From an uncultured Oceanospirillales bacterium (GTDB lineage: Bacteria > Pseudomonadota > Gammaproteobacteria > Xanthomonadales > SZUA-36): a DNA stretch of 64,000 nt. The DNA is taken from NCBI GenBank assembly GCA_913055655.1, contig CAJXKA010000001.1, positions 496,001 through 560,000 of the forward strand, read 5' to 3'. The notes under the pieces are model-generated. The model was not told the DNA's origin, searched no databases, and saw only the letters and a program-made list of their open reading frames with translations. Position numbers and translations under genes: made by a program. Position 1 is the first letter of the stretch. Each line of letters opens with the position of its first letter. Below, piece by piece: positions 8,272 through 20,288 of this stretch.

Positions 8272-9507
8272 ATGGCCCGCAGAGATCTCAAACAGTCAAT
8301 GAAACACCGCCTGGCGCGCCTGGCGTGGTGGCAGCGCGTGCGCGTGAACCGGTGGCGGGTACGCTTGTTTGGCCAACCTGCTTCGGCAGAACTGCCCCGA
8401 AATGCCGGCGATGCCGACGGCGCGGCCTCGTATTCACTGGCGGGTCGTTTCTGCCCGAACCCGTTCAAACAGGTGGATCTGGAAGAAAACGGCGCCTGCT
8501 ACACCTGCTGTTCGGCCTGGCTGCCGACGCCGATGGGCAACGCCAGGAGCGCCTCGATGCGCGAGTTGTGGAACGGCCCGGTGATGCGGAGAATCCGCGA
8601 AAGCATCTATGACGGCAGCTTTCGGTACTGCCGGCACGACCGTTGCCCGGTGATCCAGAACGACTCATTGCCGACGATTGAAGAGGCGGAAAACGACCCG
8701 GTTTACGGCGAGGCCGTGCGGCAACGCAAAACCACGCTGGATACGCTGCCGATTGTCATCAACATGGTTAATGACCGCTCCTGCAACCTGTATTGCCCCA
8801 GTTGCCGTACCGAGCGGATCAATATCACCGACGGCAAGCCGTTCGATCGCATCGCCGACATCCAGGCGCGGTTCCTGGCCGACTGGCTGGCCGCGCCGAA
8901 CGATGCGGACTTCACGATCTCGATCACGGGTTCGGGCGACCCGTTCGCCAGCCGCGCCTACCGCGAGTTGCTGTACACGCTGGACGGCAATGCGTATCCG
9001 AACATGAAGATCGCGCTGCAGACCAACGGTGTACTGCTGACACCACGGAACTGGCAGCGCATGTCGGGCGTGCACGGCAATATTTCCAACATCCTGATCT
9101 CGCTGGATGCGGCAACGGCGGAAACTTACGCAGTGACCCGTCGCGGCGGGCACTGGGAAACGCTGATGGCCAACTGCGAACGACTGGGCCAGCTGCGCCG
9201 TGACGGCGAAATCCGGCAACTGCGTTACGACTTTGTCGTCCAGGCCGCGAACTTCCGCGAAATGCCGGCGTTTGTTGAACTGGCGCGCCGGCTTGGTGGC
9301 GACCGCGCCTATTTCTCCCGGTTGGTGGACTGGGGCACCTGGCCCAAACGCGAGTTCGAAGCGCAGTGCCCCTGGCGCCCGGAGCACCCGGAGCACGACG
9401 CGTTCATGGCCGTAATGGCCGATCCGGCGCTCGACGATGCCTTCGTCGACCTCGGAAACATGACGCATTGGCGTGAAAAAGCCCTGCAAAATGGACTTCA
9501 CGGGTAG
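8272..9507 (+). CDS. Radical SAM protein with an N-terminal SPASM-like cysteine region
   Basis: A 411-residue protein. The radical SAM cluster motif is CNLYCPSC (C171, C175, C178), followed by a GSGDPF segment and an ISLDAATAETY strand typical of the TIM barrel. Before it, residues 61-125 hold a second cysteine set (C61, C76, C79/C80, C120, C125) that resembles a SPASM auxiliary-cluster domain. In most SPASM enzymes this domain follows the radical SAM core; here the order appears reversed. SPASM-type enzymes commonly modify peptides or act as maturases, but no precursor peptide is visible nearby. It sits alone between dapB and carA. Function unknown. Confidence 0.85.
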   Translation: MARRDLKQSMKHRLARLAWWQRVRVNRWRVRLFGQPASAELPRNAGDADGAASYSLAGRFCPNPFKQVDLEENGACYTCCSAWLPTPMGNARSASMRELWNGPVMRRIRESIYDGSFRYCRHDRCPVIQNDSLPTIEEAENDPVYGEAVRQRKTTLDTLPIVINMVNDRSCNLYCPSCRTERINITDGKPFDRIADIQARFLADWLAAPNDADFTISITGSGDPFASRAYRELLYTLDGNAYPNMKIALQTNGVLLTPRNWQRMSGVHGNISNILISLDAATAETYAVTRRGGHWETLMANCERLGQLRRDGEIRQLRYDFVVQAANFREMPAFVELARRLGGDRAYFSRLVDWGTWPKREFEAQCPWRPEHPEHDAFMAVMADPALDDAFVDLGNMTHWREKALQNGLHG

Positions 9508-9521
9508 GGCTTCGGTACAAT
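9492..9521 (+). promoter_or_regulatory. Promoter of the carA leader
   Basis: TGGACT at 9492-9497 and TACAAT at 9516-9521 are separated by 18 bp. They overlap the end of the radical SAM gene and would start transcription near 9528, giving a leader of about 120 nt before carA. Confidence 0.5.
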
Positions 9522-9601
9522 CCGTACGCTTAGAGGAAACGGTTCCGCAGGATGCGAAGTGTCCCCGGAGCTGAGTGAACAATTTACGGTTTAAATCTAA
9601 G

Positions 9602-9633
9602 CGGGAATCCCACTCATGGCATTCCCGTTTTCT
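9602..9633 (+). terminator. Attenuator-like hairpin in the carA leader
   Basis: CGGGAAT (9602-9608) pairs with ATTCCCG (about 9621-9627) and is followed by TTTTCTTT, the form of a rho-independent terminator placed just before the carA ribosome-binding site. This suggests that carA expression is attenuated. An ATG at 9616 lies in the loop and is not the gene start. Confidence 0.6.
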
Positions 9634-9648
9634 TTGTCTGGAGGTCGC

Positions 9649-10800
9649 GTGGGTCTGAAAGCAGTCTTGGCATTGGCGGATGGAAGTGTGTTTCATGGCG
9701 TGGGCATCGGCCCGGCCGGAGAGGCGGTGGGCGAGGTGGTGTTCAACACCGCCATGACCGGCTACCAGGAAATTCTCACCGACCCGTCGTACGCCGGGCA
9801 ACTGGTGACCCTGACATTTCCGCATATCGGCAATACCGGCTGCAACGCTGTCGACGAGGAGTCCAACGGCCCGAAGGCGGCCGCGCTCATCGTGCGCGAC
9901 GTCCCGCGGCGCCTGAGCAACTGGCGCAGTGAAGAATCGCTGCCGGAGTACCTGGAACGCAACAACGTTGTCGGCATCGCCGGCATCGACACCCGCCGCC
10001 TGACGCGCATCCTGCGCGAGAAAGGCGCGCAGGGCGGTTGCCTGGTCTGCGGCGAGACCGTGGACGAGGCCGCGGCGCTGGAGAAGGCGAAAGCATTCGG
10101 TGGCATGGCCGGCCAGGACCTTGCCCGTGAAGTGACCACCGACAAGGCCTACACCTGGGAAGAGGGCAGCTGGGACCTTGACGAGACCCGCTACGCCACC
10201 ACCAGCGGTGATTTCCACGTGGTCGCCTACGACTTCGGCATCAAGCGCAACATCCTGCGCATGCTGGCCGATCGCGGCTGCCGTGTGACCGTGGTGCCGG
10301 CGCAGACCCCGGCTTCGCAGGTCATGGCGCTGGAGCCGGACGGGGTGTTCCTGTCCAACGGCCCGGGCGACCCGGAACCCTGCGACTACGCCGTGACGGC
10401 CATCAAGGACCTGCTGGAACGCGGCATGCCGCTGTTCGGCATCTGCCTCGGTCACCAGTTGCTGGGCCTGGCCGTGGGCGCGAAGACGCTGAAGATGAAG
10501 TTCGGCCACCACGGCGCCAACCACCCGGTGCAGGACCTGGACGACGGTCGCGTGTACATCACCAGCCAGAACCACGGTTTCGCGGTGGACGAAGACAGCC
10601 TGCCTGAAGGGATTCGCGCCACGCACCGCTCGCTGTTCGACGGCAGCCTGCAGGGTATCGAACTGATCGGCCGCCCGGCCTATGGTTTCCAGGGACACCC
10701 GGAAGCCAGCCCCGGCCCGCACGATATCCAGCCGCTGTTCGACCGCTTCATCACCGCGATGGAAGCGGCCAACGCGCGTATCCAGAGTGCCGGCGGCTGA
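9649..10800 (+). CDS. carA: Carbamoyl-phosphate synthase small subunit
   Basis: The glutaminase subunit that supplies ammonia to CarB for carbamoyl phosphate, the precursor of pyrimidines and arginine. The GTG at 9649 is chosen: GGAGG lies just upstream, the length (383 residues) matches the family, and the earlier ATG is inside a terminator hairpin. The N-terminal domain carries [14 protein letters not shown]. The class I amidotransferase domain has the nucleophile cysteine in [13 protein letters not shown] and the closing His/Glu in [11 protein letters not shown]. It is followed by carB after an unusually long gap that holds repeats. Confidence 0.95.
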   Translation: MGLKAVLALADGSVFHGVGIGPAGEAVGEVVFNTAMTGYQEILTDPSYAGQLVTLTFPHIGNTGCNAVDEESNGPKAAALIVRDVPRRLSNWRSEESLPEYLERNNVVGIAGIDTRRLTRILREKGAQGGCLVCGETVDEAAALEKAKAFGGMAGQDLAREVTTDKAYTWEEGSWDLDETRYATTSGDFHVVAYDFGIKRNILRMLADRGCRVTVVPAQTPASQVMALEPDGVFLSNGPGDPEPCDYAVTAIKDLLERGMPLFGICLGHQLLGLAVGAKTLKMKFGHHGANHPVQDLDDGRVYITSQNHGFAVDEDSLPEGIRATHRSLFDGSLQGIELIGRPAYGFQGHPEASPGPHDIQPLFDRFITAMEAANARIQSAGG

Positions 10801-11125
10801 ATACAGCGCCGGCAATTGCTCGAAGGCGGGCTGCTGGCGTGCCCTGGCGGACAGTGTGCCGCCAGGCTGAGCGGGGAGTCGCTCCGGGCTTTTTAACGCA
10901 AATGGCGCAAATGTACGCAAATGACGCGAAAAGTTTTAAAGGAAGCAAGCCTGACTTAGAGCTGAGAGGTAACAGTAACTTTGAGCGCTAACTTATTGTC
11001 AGCACAAAGAAAGTAATTCGCGAAATTCGCGTAATTTCACAAATTTGCGGTAAAAAAGTCTTCACCCAACGACAACCCTAAAATCCCGATCAACCACCAG
11101 GAAAACGACCAAGTAACCAACCACG
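10801..11125. repeat. carA-carB intergenic region with inverted short-repeat arms
   Basis: No gene is visible in these 325 bp. A weak terminator-like stem followed by TTTTT lies at about 10869-10895. The left arm (10895-10932) repeats CGCAAATG-type units. The right arm (11014-11051) repeats CGCGAAATT/CGTAATTT units, and its complement aligns imperfectly with the left arm over about 38 bp. The stretch between is AT-rich. The layout, two short-repeat arms about 80 bp apart, resembles the elements at 1801-1962 and 38551-38698, although the unit differs. Confidence 0.6.
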
Positions 11126-14346
<3,221 letters not shown>

Positions 14347-14350
<4 letters not shown>

Positions 14351-14823
14351 ATCGTGATCCGCTGACCAAGCAGGGCGCCGACCGCCTGCGTGAAGAACTG
14401 GCGCGCCTGAAAAAGACCGACCGGCCGGCGGTGATCGCCGCCATCGCCGAGGCTCGCGCGCACGGCGACCTGAAGGAAAACGCCGAGTACCATGCCGCTC
14501 GCGAGCAGCAGGGCTTTATCGAGGGCCGGATCCAGCACCTGGAATCCGTGCTGTCCTCGGCCCAGGTCATCGACGTCGCCACGCTGAACGCGGGCGGTAA
14601 GGTCGTGTTCGGCGCGACGGTGACGGTGGCCGATATCGATTCCGGCGACGAGACGACCTACCAGATCGTCGGCGACCTGGAAGCGGACATCAACGAGAAC
14701 CGCATCGCCATTTCCTCGCCCATCGCCCGGGCCCTGATCGGCAAGGTCGAAGGCGACGAGACCACGGTGCAGGCGCCCTCGGGTTCCCGCGACCTGGAAA
14801 TCGTCTCGGTCGAATACGTCTGA
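14347..14823 (+). CDS. greA: Transcription elongation factor GreA
   Basis: A 158-residue factor that enters the RNA polymerase secondary channel and stimulates cleavage of backtracked transcripts. The N-terminal coiled coil includes [18 protein letters not shown] and the conserved tip [18 protein letters not shown], whose acidic residues coordinate the catalytic metal. The C-terminal FKBP-like domain contains [15 protein letters not shown]. It overlaps the carB stop by 4 bp, a conserved carB-greA arrangement. Confidence 0.97.
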
Positions 14824-14854
14824 CCGGGCGCGCCGGTTGCCCGCGCGTGCCCCG

Positions 14855-16594
14855 GTGAACCCGAAACCGCTGATTCGCCGCCGGGACGTTCCCGGTGGCG
14901 ACCATGGTTTGCCGCCGGACCTGCATCCCGTCCTGCGCGATGTATTGCTGGCACGTGGCGTTCGCGACGCCGATGACCTTGACCTGGCGCTGTCCCGCCT
15001 GGCGATGCCCGACACCCTGCGCGGCCTTGACGCCGCGATCGGTATCCTCGCTGACGCCATCCGTGAAGATCGCCGAATCCTGGTCGTCGGCGACTTCGAC
15101 GCCGATGGCGCCACCGGCACCGCGCTCGCGGTCAGCGCTTTGCGGGCGCTGGGCGCGAAACATGTCGATTTCCGCGTCCCCAATCGCTTCGAGTTTGGCT
15201 ATGGCCTGACGCCCGGCCTGGTCGAAACCCTGGCCGATGACCCGCCCGATGTGCTGGTGACGGTGGACTCCGGCATCTGCTGCAACGCCGGCGTGGCCGC
15301 CGCCACGTCGCTTGGCATCCAGGTCATCGTCACCGATCATCATTTGCCCGGCCAGGCATTGCCGCCTGCCGCCGCCATCGTCAACCCCAACCAGCCCGGT
15401 GACGAATTCCCGAGTAAATACCTGGCGGGCGTGGGCGTGGTGTTCTACCTCGTCAGTGTGCTCAAGACCCACCTGGGCGGGTCGGGCTGGTTTACCGGCA
15501 AACGCCGCGAACCCGGCATGGGACAGTTCCTTGACCTGGTCGCGCTGGGCACCGTGGCCGACGTGGTGCCGCTGGACCGCAACAACCGGGTGCTGGTCAA
15601 CCATGGCCTGCGCCGTATCCGGGCGGGCGCGGCCCGGCCGGGCATTCTCGCGCTGCTGCGCGCCGGCAAGCGTGATTACCGTCACGTCACGGCCGCCGAT
15701 ATGGGCTTCGCCGTGGCGCCGCGCCTGAACGCCGCCGGGCGGCTGGAGGACATGGCCGTGGGTATTCGCTGCCTGCTGACCGACGACGTCGAGGAAGCCC
15801 GCGAGCTGGCGGCCACGCTGGACGAGCTGAACACCCAACGAAAGGCGCTCCAGGCCGGGATGCAGGAAAGCGCCGGCGCACAGGTCGAGAAGGTGATCGA
15901 GTCGCTTGGCAATGAACTGCCGTTCAGCCTGTGCCTGTACGATCCAGAATGGCACCAGGGCATCGTCGGGCTGGTCGCTTCGAAAGTAAAGGAGGCCACG
16001 CACCGACCGGTCGTCGCTTTCGCACCCGAACAGGACGGCAGCGACCAGCTGAAGGGCTCCGCGCGCTCGGTAAAGGGGCTGCATATCCGTGACGTCCTGG
16101 CCCACGTGGACGCGATGCACCCCGGGCTGATGGGCGCGTACGGCGGTCACGCCATGGCGGCGGGACTGTCGCTGGCAACGGCGAATCTCGATCATTTCCG
16201 CGACGCACTCGAAGCCTCCACGCGCCATTTCCTGGGCGATGAGCCCCCGCAGGCCGAGCGCGTGACCGACGGCGAACTGCCCGGCACCGACCTGTCCCTC
16301 GACTTTGCCCGCGAGCTGCATGCGCTGGGCCCCTGGGGGCAACGCTACCCCGAGCCCGTATTCGAAGGCGCGTTCGAGGTGGTCGACCAGCGCGTGGTCG
16401 GCGGCGCCCACCTGAAAATGGTGCTACGTCCGCTGGATGGTCACGAAATGATCGACGCGATTGCTTTTGGAAAATTGCCTGAGGACCTTGGCGGGGCGCG
16501 AAGTGCTCGATTTCTTTACCGGCTGGATATCAATCACTTTCGTGGCGTCGAATCAGCCCAGTTGGTAATTGAGCACATTGTTTGTGCTTTGTAA
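14855..16594 (+). CDS. recJ: Single-stranded-DNA-specific exonuclease RecJ
   Basis: A 5'-3' single-strand exonuclease of recombination and mismatch repair. DHH-family motifs appear in order: DFDADGATGTAL, VTVDSGI, TDHHLPGQ and LGTVADVVPL, then the DHHA1 motif YGGHAMAAGLSL and a C-terminal OB-like region. Start choice is uncertain: a GTG at 14855 gives a protein beginning NPKPLIRRRDVPGG, while an in-frame TTG at 14837 would add six residues; neither has a strong ribosome-binding site. The stop is followed immediately by CCCGTCA repeats. The preceding gene is greA. Confidence 0.93.
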   Translation: MNPKPLIRRRDVPGGDHGLPPDLHPVLRDVLLARGVRDADDLDLALSRLAMPDTLRGLDAAIGILADAIREDRRILVVGDFDADGATGTALAVSALRALGAKHVDFRVPNRFEFGYGLTPGLVETLADDPPDVLVTVDSGICCNAGVAAATSLGIQVIVTDHHLPGQALPPAAAIVNPNQPGDEFPSKYLAGVGVVFYLVSVLKTHLGGSGWFTGKRREPGMGQFLDLVALGTVADVVPLDRNNRVLVNHGLRRIRAGAARPGILALLRAGKRDYRHVTAADMGFAVAPRLNAAGRLEDMAVGIRCLLTDDVEEARELAATLDELNTQRKALQAGMQESAGAQVEKVIESLGNELPFSLCLYDPEWHQGIVGLVASKVKEATHRPVVAFAPEQDGSDQLKGSARSVKGLHIRDVLAHVDAMHPGLMGAYGGHAMAAGLSLATANLDHFRDALEASTRHFLGDEPPQAERVTDGELPGTDLSLDFARELHALGPWGQRYPEPVFEGAFEVVDQRVVGGAHLKMVLRPLDGHEMIDAIAFGKLPEDLGGARSARFLYRLDINHFRGVESAQLVIEHIVCAL

Positions 16595-16612
16595 CCCGTC
16601 ACCCGTCACCCA
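16588..16612. repeat. Short CCCGTCA array between recJ and the zinc-ribbon gene
   Basis: Two perfect CCCGTCA-type units and a degenerate third (CCCAGTCA) sit between the convergent stops of recJ and the CPXCG gene. On the minus strand the unit reads TGACGGG, so it follows the stop of the minus-strand gene with further TGA triplets. Confidence 0.7.
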
Positions 16613-16613
16613 G

Positions 16614-16799
16614 TCAGTCGTCGTCGCGGTGCAGGGTCGCTTCCAGGGTGTCGTCGCTGCGGCGGCGGCGGATGTCGACCTCGATGGGTTTGCAGCAGAC
16701 GGCGCAGTCCTCGATGTACGCCTGGGCGCCGGCGGAATCATCCACCAGTAACTCGAATGGCTCCCCGCAATAGGGGCAGGACAGGCGTTCAGTTTCCAT
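16614..16799 (-). CDS. CPXCG motif-containing cysteine-rich (zinc-ribbon) protein
   Basis: A small protein of 61 residues starting METERLSCPYCGEPFE. The paired motifs CPYCG and DCAVCCKP form a zinc-ribbon of the CPXCG family, conserved in gammaproteobacteria without an assigned function. The METERLS start is preferred over an upstream ATG (16853) because the zinc motif lies near the N-terminus in known members. It is convergent with recJ and divergent from the subtilase. The tail is rich in Arg and Asp. Confidence 0.85.
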   Translation of the reverse strand: METERLSCPYCGEPFELLVDDSAGAQAYIEDCAVCCKPIEVDIRRRRSDDTLEATLHRDDD

Positions 16800-17011
16800 G
16801 TCTTCCAGTATAGACCGGCCGGCCGCGGCTGCTGCATGGCCGTCGTAACTCATTGATGTCAGGCCGATGTTATCGAAATGTCATCAAACTGAAAGACCGC
16901 GATGCAGGAACGTTCAAGCACAAAGCGGTTGGCATCCCTAGTCTGGCCAGCGTACCCGGACCGGCCTGCGCCTCGCAGCACCGGCCGTCACTACGCAAAC
17001 GGAGAGACGAC

Positions 17012-20000
17012 ATGAATCGAACGAAACTGGTGCTGGCCCTGGCCACTGCCGTCGCGACCGCGGGCCTTGTCCCGACCACGGTTGCCGCGGCCGGCAACGG
17101 CCAGGACATAGACCGCGTCATGGTCAAATTCAAGAAGGGCGCGAAAGCCCGCGTTAAAGACAAGGTGGGTAAGGCCAGGGGTCACATCCACCGGGAACTG
17201 GATGGTAACGACATCATTTCCGCCAGCCTGTCGGTCGATGAGATCGAGGCGCTGAAGCAGGACGACGACGTGATCGCCGTCGAGGTCGACGCCCCCCGCT
17301 ACCCGATGGGCGAGACCGTGCCCTGGGGTATCACCCGCGTCCAGGCCGCAGAGGCCATCGCGGCCGGCGCCGATGGCGACGGCATCAAGGTGTGCGTCAT
17401 CGACTCCGGCGCATTCTCGGGCCATGAAGACTTCTCCGGCGTACCCATGACGGGCGCTACTAACAAGGGGGATGACTGGTCCAGCGACACCTGCGGCCAC
17501 GGCACACACGTGGCCGGTACCATCGCGGCCGCCGCCAACGATACCGGCGTCATCGGTGTCAGCCCGGATGGCAAGGTATCGCTCCATATCGTCAAGGTCT
17601 TCGACGGGCTGGAGTGTGAGTGGTCGTATAGCTCTGACCTGATTGCCGCGGCCGAGGAGTGCCAGGAGGCGGGTGCCGATATCATCAACATGAGCCTGGG
17701 CGGCGCGTACTCATCGACGCTGGAGCGCGACGCGTTCGATAAGTTATACGCTGAGGGTGTGCTGAGCATCGCGGCGTCCGGCAACGACTGGAACGCCAGC
17801 TACAACTATCCGGCGTCCTATGACAGCGTCGTCTCGGTTGCGGCCATTGACGAAAACAACGCACGCGCGAACTTTTCCCAGTACAACGACCAGGTGGAGC
17901 TGTCTGCGCCGGGTGTCGGTGTGCTGAGCACCGAGTCCTGGCGCGACTCCCACCTCGTGGTGGGTGGTGAGGTCATCGACAGCGGTCCGTTCAACGGCAC
18001 GCTGGAGGCCACCGGCGCCGGTGAACTGGTCGACGGCGGCAACTGCGATACGCCCGGCGACTGGGCCGGCAAGGTCGTGATGTGCGAACGCGGCGGTTCG
18101 TCGCCAACCACGTTCTGGAACATGGCGCAAAACGTGACCGTCGCGGGCGGCGAAGCGTTGATCATCTACAACAACCTGGCCGGCCCGCTGCTGGGCTGGT
18201 TTGGTCCCGGTAATACGTCCGAGATTCCCGCCCTGGGCCTGACCCAGGACGTCGGACAGGCGTTGATCGCAGGGCACCTGGGCCAGTGGACCGAGGTCAG
18301 TTCGCTGTTCGAGCAGGATGTCAGCGCATATGGCGTGAAGGATGGTACCTCGATGGCCACGCCGCACGTTGCAGGCGTCGCGGCGCTGGTGTGGAGCGCC
18401 GCTCCGGAGAAGACCAACCGTGACGTCCGCTTGGCACTGGGCGCGACGGCCATCGACCTGGACCAGCCCGGCTACGACGTCAACACCGGCTGGGGCCTGG
18501 TGCAGGCTGCCGATGCGGCCGCCGAGCTCGTGAACGGCGAGGGCGGGGTGGTTCCCGGCAGCGCACCGCGCTTCCTGGTCGCCGACACCGGTTGGGCGAA
18601 GAACAACGCCCTGGAAACCACGCTGTACTGGACCGCTGGTGAAGACGCGGTCGACATTGTGCGTAACGACGCCGTTGTGCAGTCCGGCATCACCAACACG
18701 GGTATGACGACCTACAGCGACAAGCCGTCCGGTGACGGTACCTGGATGTACAAGGTCTGCAACACCGGCACCACCGACTGCTCCAACACCACGACGGTCA
18801 ACTTCGACGGTCGCGACGTTCCCCCGAACAATAACGGCAAGGTTTCGACCGACGCCGGCCGAAGCCTGGTGCTCGCCGCTGGCGAAGGCGAACAACTGTC
18901 GCCGCGCGTGGTGAGCATGGCTGCGGGCGACAGCTATGTCACCTGGCAGGACTGGCCCGCCGGATTCGATGTCATTCTGCAGCGTGTCGACCGGAAAGGA
19001 CGCACGGTGTGGAAAGAAGATGTATTGGCCGGCGAACGCGAGTTCAGCTACATCACCGTCCACGGTATGGACCTGGCGACGGATACACAGGACAACGCGC
19101 TGGTGTCGTTCCGTTCTCACGATGACCAGGGCGTCATCCAGGCCCGTGTGCAGAAAGTCAGCCCCGATGGCGAAAAACTCTGGGGCGAGCATGGCATCCA
19201 GGTGTCCCATATTGACTACGACGATGTCCTGACCTCCCGGGTCGTGGGTACCGTCGACGGCGGTGCCGTCGTCCTTTGGCAGGACAACACCAGCATCTTC
19301 CTGCAGAAGTACGATGCTAACGGCAACCGCCTGTGGGCCGAGGACAGCGTCAAGGTGGTCAAGCCCGCCCCGTATGGTGACTACTACCAGTACGGTGTCG
19401 GCGGCATTGAGGCCTCGGAGGACGGCGGCGTTATCATTTCCTTCAAGTCCGCGCTCGGACGTTTTGGCAACGGCCTGTGGGCCCAGAAATTCGATGCCAA
19501 CGGCCTGCCGGTCTGGGATCCAGATCATGTGCGCCTGTTTGACGATACGAGCATCGGCGGCATGCCGCAGGGCGCTGCCCCCGAGTTCGTCTCCGATGGT
19601 GAGGGTGGCGGCGTGTTCTGCTGGCAGTACACCTTCGGCGTGTCTTACACGGATGTCCGCGCACAGCGCGTGACGGCCGACGGCACCCAGTTGTTCCCGC
19701 AGCACGGCGCACCGGTTTCGCTCGACGATTCAACGTTCCGTGGCGAAGCGGCGTGTGTCTTCGACGAGGAGACGGGCTCGACCTACGTGGGCTTCATGCA
19801 GCGTTACGCGGTCGGCGCCAGCTCCACGAAGTGGGGCATCCTCGGACAGCGATTCGACGCCGAAGGCAATCGCCTGTGGGGCGACATCGGCCGCGAGATC
19901 GTACCGATGAGCGCTGGTGACAAGGGTGGCGTGAATGTCCTGCCGGCTGGGAACGGCGCGACGTTCATCTGGGGCGTCAACGAGCGTCCCGCGCCGATGT

Positions 20001-20212
20001 ACCTGCAGGCCAGCCGCCTGGACGCCAATGGCGACTACGCCTGGGACAACCAGATTATCGGTTTCAAGACCGCCGATTCATGGATCTCCAGGCCGGTGGC
20101 GACGGTCGACAGGGACGGTCGAAACATCATCGTCTGGCCGGAATACATCGGCTACGACGATCGTGACGTGATGATGCAGACCATCACCGAAAGTGGCCGT
20201 ATCGGCAAGTAG
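17012..20212 (+). CDS. Secreted subtilisin-family (S8) serine protease with PA insert and C-terminal repeat domain
   Basis: A 1066-residue exported protease. The ATG at 17012 has GGAGAG 5 bp upstream and yields a signal peptide ending around VAAAG. A short I9-like propeptide (residues 30-95) precedes the catalytic domain: D131 in VIDSGAFSGHED, H163 in CGHGTHVAGT, N258 in AASGN and S447 in DGTSMATPH. A protease-associated (PA) domain at about 325-430 is inserted between the Asn and Ser motifs. Residues 560-1066 contain recurring W-containing units such as QKYDANGNRLWAED, QKFDANGLPVWDPD and QRFDAEGNRLWGD that suggest a beta-propeller. Probably degrades extracellular protein. A terminator follows. 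The earlier in-frame ATG at 16853 has no signal peptide. Confidence 0.92.
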   Translation: MNRTKLVLALATAVATAGLVPTTVAAAGNGQDIDRVMVKFKKGAKARVKDKVGKARGHIHRELDGNDIISASLSVDEIEALKQDDDVIAVEVDAPRYPMGETVPWGITRVQAAEAIAAGADGDGIKVCVIDSGAFSGHEDFSGVPMTGATNKGDDWSSDTCGHGTHVAGTIAAAANDTGVIGVSPDGKVSLHIVKVFDGLECEWSYSSDLIAAAEECQEAGADIINMSLGGAYSSTLERDAFDKLYAEGVLSIAASGNDWNASYNYPASYDSVVSVAAIDENNARANFSQYNDQVELSAPGVGVLSTESWRDSHLVVGGEVIDSGPFNGTLEATGAGELVDGGNCDTPGDWAGKVVMCERGGSSPTTFWNMAQNVTVAGGEALIIYNNLAGPLLGWFGPGNTSEIPALGLTQDVGQALIAGHLGQWTEVSSLFEQDVSAYGVKDGTSMATPHVAGVAALVWSAAPEKTNRDVRLALGATAIDLDQPGYDVNTGWGLVQAADAAAELVNGEGGVVPGSAPRFLVADTGWAKNNALETTLYWTAGEDAVDIVRNDAVVQSGITNTGMTTYSDKPSGDGTWMYKVCNTGTTDCSNTTTVNFDGRDVPPNNNGKVSTDAGRSLVLAAGEGEQLSPRVVSMAAGDSYVTWQDWPAGFDVILQRVDRKGRTVWKEDVLAGEREFSYITVHGMDLATDTQDNALVSFRSHDDQGVIQARVQKVSPDGEKLWGEHGIQVSHIDYDDVLTSRVVGTVDGGAVVLWQDNTSIFLQKYDANGNRLWAEDSVKVVKPAPYGDYYQYGVGGIEASEDGGVIISFKSALGRFGNGLWAQKFDANGLPVWDPDHVRLFDDTSIGGMPQGAAPEFVSDGEGGGVFCWQYTFGVSYTDVRAQRVTADGTQLFPQHGAPVSLDDSTFRGEAACVFDEETGSTYVGFMQRYAVGASSTKWGILGQRFDAEGNRLWGDIGREIVPMSAGDKGGVNVLPAGNGATFIWGVNERPAPMYLQASRLDANGDYAWDNQIIGFKTADSWISRPVATVDRDGRNIIVWPEYIGYDDRDVMMQTITESGRIGK

Positions 20213-20251
20213 GCGTCACCGTGGTACCCGCTGCCATACGGCAGCTGAACG

Positions 20252-20280
20252 ACGCCCCCGGGGTTCCGGGGGCGTTTTTC
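20252..20280 (+). terminator. Rho-independent terminator of the subtilase gene
   Basis: A 10-bp perfect stem ACGCCCCCGG / CCGGGGGCGT with GGTT loop is followed by TTTTT, 40 bp after the stop codon. Confidence 0.92.
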
Positions 20281-20288
20281 GTTGGAGA

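Noticed and set aside
9616-9648. ATG at 9616 as the carA start
   Set aside because: It lies in the loop of a terminator-like hairpin, has no ribosome-binding site and adds a non-homologous N-terminus; GTG 9649 has GGAGG and gives the normal length.
16853-17011. Extended N-terminus of the subtilase from an ATG at 16853
   Set aside because: The added residues are not hydrophobic and would bury the signal peptide, whereas 17012 has a GGAGAG site and a clean signal peptide.
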